From: Atopobium sp. oral taxon 810 str. F0209
Lineage (GTDB): Bacteria > Actinomycetota > Coriobacteriia > Coriobacteriales > Atopobiaceae
Length of the DNA stretch: 64,000 bases
Direction: 5' to 3'
NCBI RefSeq assembly: GCF_000466405.1
Contig: NZ_KE952937.1
Span: forward strand, 24,248-88,247
A model generated the notes under the pieces. It searched no databases, was not told the DNA's origin, and was given only the letters and a program-made list of their open reading frames with translations. Numbering within the stretch: position 1 is the first letter of the stretch; the number at the start of each line of letters is the position of its first letter. A program made the position numbers and the translations under genes. Of the stretch, positions 60,332 through 64,000 are shown piece by piece.

Positions 60332-61366
60332 TTAATTAAACTTAACCAGCTTTTGCGCTGCGCGATAGAGTCCAACAGAAACCTTTTTGCCCATATCACC
60401 AGGCAGATTCATTGATTCACCAATAAGACCGTGGCGACAACGTACATACATGCGATGGTCATATTGGCGCAGCTCCTCCCACAACTCATCGAGATTCTTT
60501 TGAGCATCAGGCTTTTCAGAAAGCTTGGAGAAAATCGAGCTGACACCCATCATGAGTTGGAAATATCCCAGCATATAGCTACGCAACTCTACTGGCTCAA
60601 CATCATCATAGAGATGATAGGCATACATCATGATGCGAGTAATACGTAGCTGCTGATCAATCCTGCCAATCATAACTTTCTCACTAACAGATTGGTCATC
60701 ACGACCAATGAAGTAGCGATAGAGGTCAACATCAAGGTAATAAAGCGTCTTGCAGCGAGGCAAGGGTACATAAGCATAGATGTTGTCCACATAAAAGGTA
60801 TGAGCGGGCATAGGTATGCCACCATCACGCAGAATATCTGTGCGATAGCACAAAGAGTGCATCAACAGATTCTGGGACATATTAAAGTGGCCAATCTTGT
60901 CCCAAGTAAAAATCTTTCCACGAGGCACTGCACGACGGTAGTCGATAACAATCTGCTTGCCATCCTCAACGTGCTCATAGACGTAATTGCTAATAACGAG
61001 GTCTACACGAGTATCAAACTCAATGAAATGACGAAGCTTGGCAAGCAGAGCCTGCAAGGCGTCGCCATCCAGCCAGTCGTCAGAGTCGACGACCTTGTAA
61101 TACACGCCCGTTGCATTGCTCAAACCCTTAAGAACAGCAATACCATGGCCGCCATTTTCTTGGTGAACAGCTTTTACAAGATTGGGATAATGGCGCTCCC
61201 AATCCTGAGCCTTGGCGAAGGTATCATCTTTGGTCGAACCGTCATCAACAATGATGACCTCAACGTCATCGGCATATCCAGAGCCTTCGAGGATTGAACT
61301 GATGCAGTGATCCATGTACTCGGAGGAGTTGTAACACGGAATGCCAAAACTGATGGTCTTTTGCAT
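60332..61366 (-). CDS. Family 2 glycosyltransferase
   Basis: Transfers a sugar from a nucleotide donor, probably for a cell-surface glycan. The 344-residue protein has a GT-A fold start (FGIPCYNSSEYMDHCISSIL), VEVIIVDDGSTKDDTF (about 36-51), and the DxD motif VDSDDWLDGD (about 93-102). A long C-terminal region rich in Tyr and Arg follows, with no membrane helix. Its neighbour is UDP-galactopyranose mutase, transcribed in the same direction upstream but separated by a terminator, so galactofuranose transfer is possible but unproven. Confidence 0.9.
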   Translation of the reverse strand: MQKTISFGIPCYNSSEYMDHCISSILEGSGYADDVEVIIVDDGSTKDDTFAKAQDWERHYPNLVKAVHQENGGHGIAVLKGLSNATGVYYKVVDSDDWLDGDALQALLAKLRHFIEFDTRVDLVISNYVYEHVEDGKQIVIDYRRAVPRGKIFTWDKIGHFNMSQNLLMHSLCYRTDILRDGGIPMPAHTFYVDNIYAYVPLPRCKTLYYLDVDLYRYFIGRDDQSVSEKVMIGRIDQQLRITRIMMYAYHLYDDVEPVELRSYMLGYFQLMMGVSSIFSKLSEKPDAQKNLDELWEELRQYDHRMYVRCRHGLIGESMNLPGDMGKKVSVGLYRAAQKLVKFN

Positions 61367-61390
61367 GCAATAAAACCTATTCTCGCTAAT

Positions 61391-61413
61391 AAAAGGCCCT
61401 ATTTGAGGGCCTT
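61391..61413 (-). terminator. Terminator downstream of glf
   Basis: On the minus strand AAGGCCCT and AGGGCCTT form an 8-bp stem with a 5-base loop, followed by TTATTAG. It lies between glf and the glycosyltransferase gene. Confidence 0.7.
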
Positions 61414-61419
61414 CTCACC

Positions 61420-62622
61420 TTAGTGATTTGCCTTAATAATCTCGTCCGAAAGTGCCAAAGCAGAGCTAACAACACCGTCCATATCATAGTAACGATACTC
61501 TGCTAGGCGACCTACCACGTGGAAGTTAAGCAGACCCTCAACTCTTGCGCGGTAAGCCTTGTAGAGTTCGATGTTTTGCTCCTCAAGAATAGCGTAGTAA
61601 GGCGTCTGATTGCCACCCGGCTCGTAAGGCATGGGATATTCGCGCATGATGGTTGTCTTGCCAGGTAGCACCTGACCAGTAAGATTTTTAAACTCAGTAA
61701 TGCGAGTAAAGTCTTCGCTTGTGGTGTAGTTAACGGTACCTACAGGCTGGAACTGATCGATATCTAGGGTCTCAAAGCGCATATCGAGAGAGCGATACGG
61801 AAGAGGACCCAAATCCATATTGAAAAGTTCATCTAGAGGGCCCGTGTAGATAACCTCGCCCCCATAGGGAACACCACAAACTTGTACGCGCGTCTCAGAC
61901 ACAGAGAGTACATCGCGAGCATCAACGTTGAGATATACCTCGATAAGATCGTGGTCGAGCATACGCTCAAAAAGGGCGGTATAGCCATCAACGGGTTCAC
62001 CCTGATGGGGAGCAGTTGGGAAGTAGCGGTCATCGTCGCCCACAAAAACAGGAACTCGGCCAGTAATAGCGGGGTCAATCTCGGCAGGAGTTTTGCCCCA
62101 CTGCTTCATCGTATAGTGCAAAAAGACGTTCTCATAAACATAGTCTGCAACCTCAGACAGTTCGGGGTCATTTGCCTCTCGAAGTTGCATAATGGGAACC
62201 TTTTTGTTTTCGCCAAAGGTTGCCACGAGCTTTTGGTAGAGGTGTTCGCCTTTCTCCTCGCCAAAGGCAAGCTTTAGAGACTTGTGATTGAAAGGCACAG
62301 GCATGAGAGTGCCATGAATATTGGCAAGCACCTTGTGCTGGTAATCGGTCCAGTCGGTAAAGCGCGACAGGAAATCGAAGCCTCGTTCATCAGTGGTGTG
62401 ATAAATGTGGGGACCGTACTCATGAATAAGTACACCAGCCTCGTCAATGCGGTCGTAGGCATTACCTGCAATGTGCGGGCGGCGCTCTAGTACTGCCACC
62501 TTAAAGCCAGACTGCTCAGCAAGTCGGCGTGCACACACGGCACCCGCATACCCTGCGCCGACAATAATTGCATCGTAAGTACTGCCATTAAAGCCAGCGG
62601 GTAGGCCCATCTGTATGCTCAT
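61420..62622 (-). CDS. glf: UDP-galactopyranose mutase
   Basis: Flavoenzyme interconverting UDP-galactopyranose and UDP-galactofuranose. The 400-residue protein has the FAD motif IIVGAGYAGAVCARRLAE (about 15-32), LERRPHIAGNAYD (about 45-57), YGPHIYHTTDE (about 69-79), KQWGKTPAEIDPAITGRVPV (about 175-194), and substrate-binding Arg/Tyr in VPFNHKSLKL and GRLAEYRYYDMDGVV (about 368-382). Length is typical. It suggests a galactofuranose-containing surface polysaccharide. It is divergent from pta. Confidence 0.95.
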   Translation of the reverse strand: MSIQMGLPAGFNGSTYDAIIVGAGYAGAVCARRLAEQSGFKVAVLERRPHIAGNAYDRIDEAGVLIHEYGPHIYHTTDERGFDFLSRFTDWTDYQHKVLANIHGTLMPVPFNHKSLKLAFGEEKGEHLYQKLVATFGENKKVPIMQLREANDPELSEVADYVYENVFLHYTMKQWGKTPAEIDPAITGRVPVFVGDDDRYFPTAPHQGEPVDGYTALFERMLDHDLIEVYLNVDARDVLSVSETRVQVCGVPYGGEVIYTGPLDELFNMDLGPLPYRSLDMRFETLDIDQFQPVGTVNYTTSEDFTRITEFKNLTGQVLPGKTTIMREYPMPYEPGGNQTPYYAILEEQNIELYKAYRARVEGLLNFHVVGRLAEYRYYDMDGVVSSALALSDEIIKANH

Positions 62623-62660
62623 GTCATCCTCCTGCGCGGGTAACTTCCCCGCGCTTCTCT

Positions 62661-62704
62661 AGTGATTTCTCCTAAGAAATCACTATCTATGGCACAACCG
62701 TGCC
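62661..62704. promoter_or_regulatory. Two adjacent hairpins between divergent glf and pta
   Basis: AGTGATTTCT (62661-62670) and AGAAATCACT (62675-62684) are a perfect 10-bp inverted repeat around CCTA. GGCAC and GTGCC (62691-62704) follow 6 bases later around AACC. They lie 40-80 bp upstream of glf and could form in its leader RNA or act as operators; no T-run suggests a terminator. Confidence 0.5.
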
Positions 62705-62842
62705 AAACTGTCTGATTCAACATTATTCGAGAGTTTACCACGCATGACGCCAAGGCCTCTATAATGACCTAGAAAGGCATCAAATGACCAAGCAATGCCG
62801 GGCAAGGTGAGAAATTTTCTCACAAAGAAAAAGGAGAGATGC

Positions 62843-63820
62843 ATGAGCGACTTCCTTGCACGCATGAAAGCAGCTGCTGCAGCTGATAAAAAAACCATTG
62901 TGCTACCAGAAGGTGAAGATCCTCGTACTATTGAGGCAGCAAAACAGATTGTTGCCGAAGACCTAGCAAATCTGGTCATTCTCGGTAATCCTGCAGAAAT
63001 CGATGTTCCTGGTGCCGTTGTTGTAGATCCTACCTCTGACACGCGTGCAGAGGCTTATGCACAAAAGTTTGCCGAGATTCGCGCCAAGAAGGGCGTTACC
63101 ATCGAGCAGGCACGTGAGCAGGTTAAGGATGCTACCTATTTTGGCACCATGATGGTCAAGATGGGTGATGCTGACGGCTTGGTTTCTGGCGCATGTCATT
63201 CCACCGCCAATACTCTGCGTCCTGCTTTGCAAATCCTAAAGACCGCTCCTGGTGCCAAGCTTGTGTCGGGCTTTATGGTTGTGTGTGTGCCTGATTGCGA
63301 ATTCGGACAAGATGGCAATTTTATCTTCTCTGATATTGGTCTCAACATTGATCCTGACGCCGACCAGCTTTCTGAGATTGCTATCGCTTCTGCCGCCAGC
63401 TGGAAGGCATTCATGGGTAGCGAGGCCAAGGTTGCACTGCTTTCCTACTCCACCAAGGGCTCTGCCAAGGGCGATTCTGCTGACAAGGTGCGAGAGGCCA
63501 TTAAGCTTGTAAACGAAAAGGCTCCTGAACTTGCGGCCGATGGTGAACTCCAGCTTGACGCAGCGTTGGTACAGTCTGTAGCAGACCTCAAGGCTCCTAG
63601 CTCGACCGTCGCAGGCAATGCGAACGTCCTTATCTTCCCCGACCTGCAGTCGGGCAACATTGGCTACAAGCTGGTGCAGCGTCTGGGCAAGGCCGGGGCC
63701 TACGGTCCCATCCTGCAGGGCATTGCTAAGCCTGTCAACGACCTATCCCGTGGCTGCAGTGCTGAGGACATCGTTGGTGTTGTCGCCATTACCGCTGTCC
63801 AAGCTCAACAAATGGCGTAA
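62843..63820 (+). CDS. pta: Phosphate acetyltransferase
   Basis: Converts acetyl-CoA and phosphate to acetyl phosphate, the step before substrate-level ATP formation by acetate kinase. From ATG 62843 (AAAGGAGAG 5 bases upstream) the product is 325 residues, the short single-domain type. Typical segments are KTIVLPEGEDPRTIEAAK (about 18-35), GDADGLVSGACHSTANTLRPALQI (about 110-133), SFSTKGS-like LLSYSTKGSAKG (about 200-211), and QSGNIGYKLVQRLGKAGAYGPILQG near the end. No acetate kinase gene is in the visible part. A terminator follows. Confidence 0.96.
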   Translation: MSDFLARMKAAAAADKKTIVLPEGEDPRTIEAAKQIVAEDLANLVILGNPAEIDVPGAVVVDPTSDTRAEAYAQKFAEIRAKKGVTIEQAREQVKDATYFGTMMVKMGDADGLVSGACHSTANTLRPALQILKTAPGAKLVSGFMVVCVPDCEFGQDGNFIFSDIGLNIDPDADQLSEIAIASAASWKAFMGSEAKVALLSYSTKGSAKGDSADKVREAIKLVNEKAPELAADGELQLDAALVQSVADLKAPSSTVAGNANVLIFPDLQSGNIGYKLVQRLGKAGAYGPILQGIAKPVNDLSRGCSAEDIVGVVAITAVQAQQMA

Positions 63821-63867
63821 GTTCACATCAATTTTGCTGTGTGCTACACACTAATGGGTCACAGCTC

Positions 63868-63905
63868 AACGGGTCGCCGTTCCAGCTGCGACCCGTTTTT
63901 CTTTG
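63868..63905 (+). terminator. Terminator of pta
   Basis: AACGGGTCGC (63868-63877) and GCGACCCGTT (63888-63897) form a 10-bp stem with a 10-base loop, followed by TTTTTCTTT. Confidence 0.92.
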
Positions 63906-63935
63906 CTCAAAGCATGCGGGTGCATGGCTTCATTC

Positions 63936-63986
63936 CCCGCAGACGGTTCATACTGCCCCACCCTCCGCAGACGGTTCAAAACCGTC
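63936..63986 (+). repeat. Intergenic palindromic repeat, copy at the right edge
   Basis: GCAGACGGTTCA occurs twice (63939 and 63968). The second extends to the perfect palindrome GACGGTTCAAAACCGTC (63970-63986). It is the same element as at 38874 and 50908. The array may continue beyond the window. Confidence 0.7.
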
Positions 63987-64000
63987 GCTCTGCTTCCACA

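Overview
This window looks like a chromosomal stretch of a low-to-moderate GC member of the Coriobacteriia (Actinobacteria), most like Lancefieldella (formerly Atopobium) and possibly close to L. parvula. I base this on protein character (shikimate proteins, Obg, EcfA fusion, [FeFe]-hydrogenase pair), an arginine deiminase pathway, overall base composition and gene order. The genus call is inference; no database was consulted. Most of the sequence is ordinary, densely packed housekeeping DNA with few gaps.

Layout. 1-9.4 kb (minus strand): end of glyQ, then the rpsP-khpA-rimM-trmD-lepB operon, a divergent dinB, and obgE-proB-nadD-yqeK-rsfS. 9.5-12.9 kb (minus): an energy-coupling-factor transporter (S component, fused EcfAA', EcfT) preceded by a short leader gene containing three consecutive Trp codons and a terminator hairpin. 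This is a classical transcription-attenuation layout and points to tryptophan as the substrate. 13.0-24.1 kb (minus): rplU-rpmA, a DUF697-like membrane protein, the cell-elongation cluster mreB-mreC-mreD-mrdA-rodA, a TPR membrane protein, a cyclophilin and a zinc-ribbon membrane protein. 24.1-29.3 kb: aconitase overlapping a CtpE-like P-type ATPase, then tRNA-Arg(CCG). 29.4-38.8 kb: all seven shikimate-pathway activities plus the Phe/Tyr branch enzymes in two divergent operons (aroF-tyrA-aroB leftward; aroA-aroC-pheA-aroEK rightward), followed by a separate gene that fuses a PTS EIIB-like domain to type II dehydroquinase.

39-50.7 kb: a divergent 5-formyl-THF cyclo-ligase-like protein, a YgjP-type metallopeptidase, trpS, an arginine deiminase set (arcA, argF and a YfcC-type antiporter, with no carbamate kinase visible), ppk and an RlmD-type rRNA methyltransferase. 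50.7-56.4 kb is the accessory part. It holds an intergenic repeat array, then a GNAT gene whose 3' end (76 bp) is repeated perfectly 4.28 kb away. Between the copies lie a broken S66 peptidase gene and a visibly GC-richer two-gene [FeFe]-hydrogenase cassette. The second copy is fused to a 5'-truncated GNAT gene. 56.6-64 kb: flotillin-like protein, P1-family peptidase, Maf, a small ferredoxin, a GT2 glycosyltransferase, UDP-galactopyranose mutase and phosphate acetyltransferase.

The genes suggest a fermentative anaerobe that makes its own aromatic amino acids, also imports tryptophan under attenuation control, gains ATP from arginine and acetyl phosphate, and has acquired a hydrogenase for reductant disposal. 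A dispersed palindromic repeat family (core: GACGGTT and AACCGTC around CAA, with arrays of GGGTGC...TGAACC units) sits in at least four intergenic regions.
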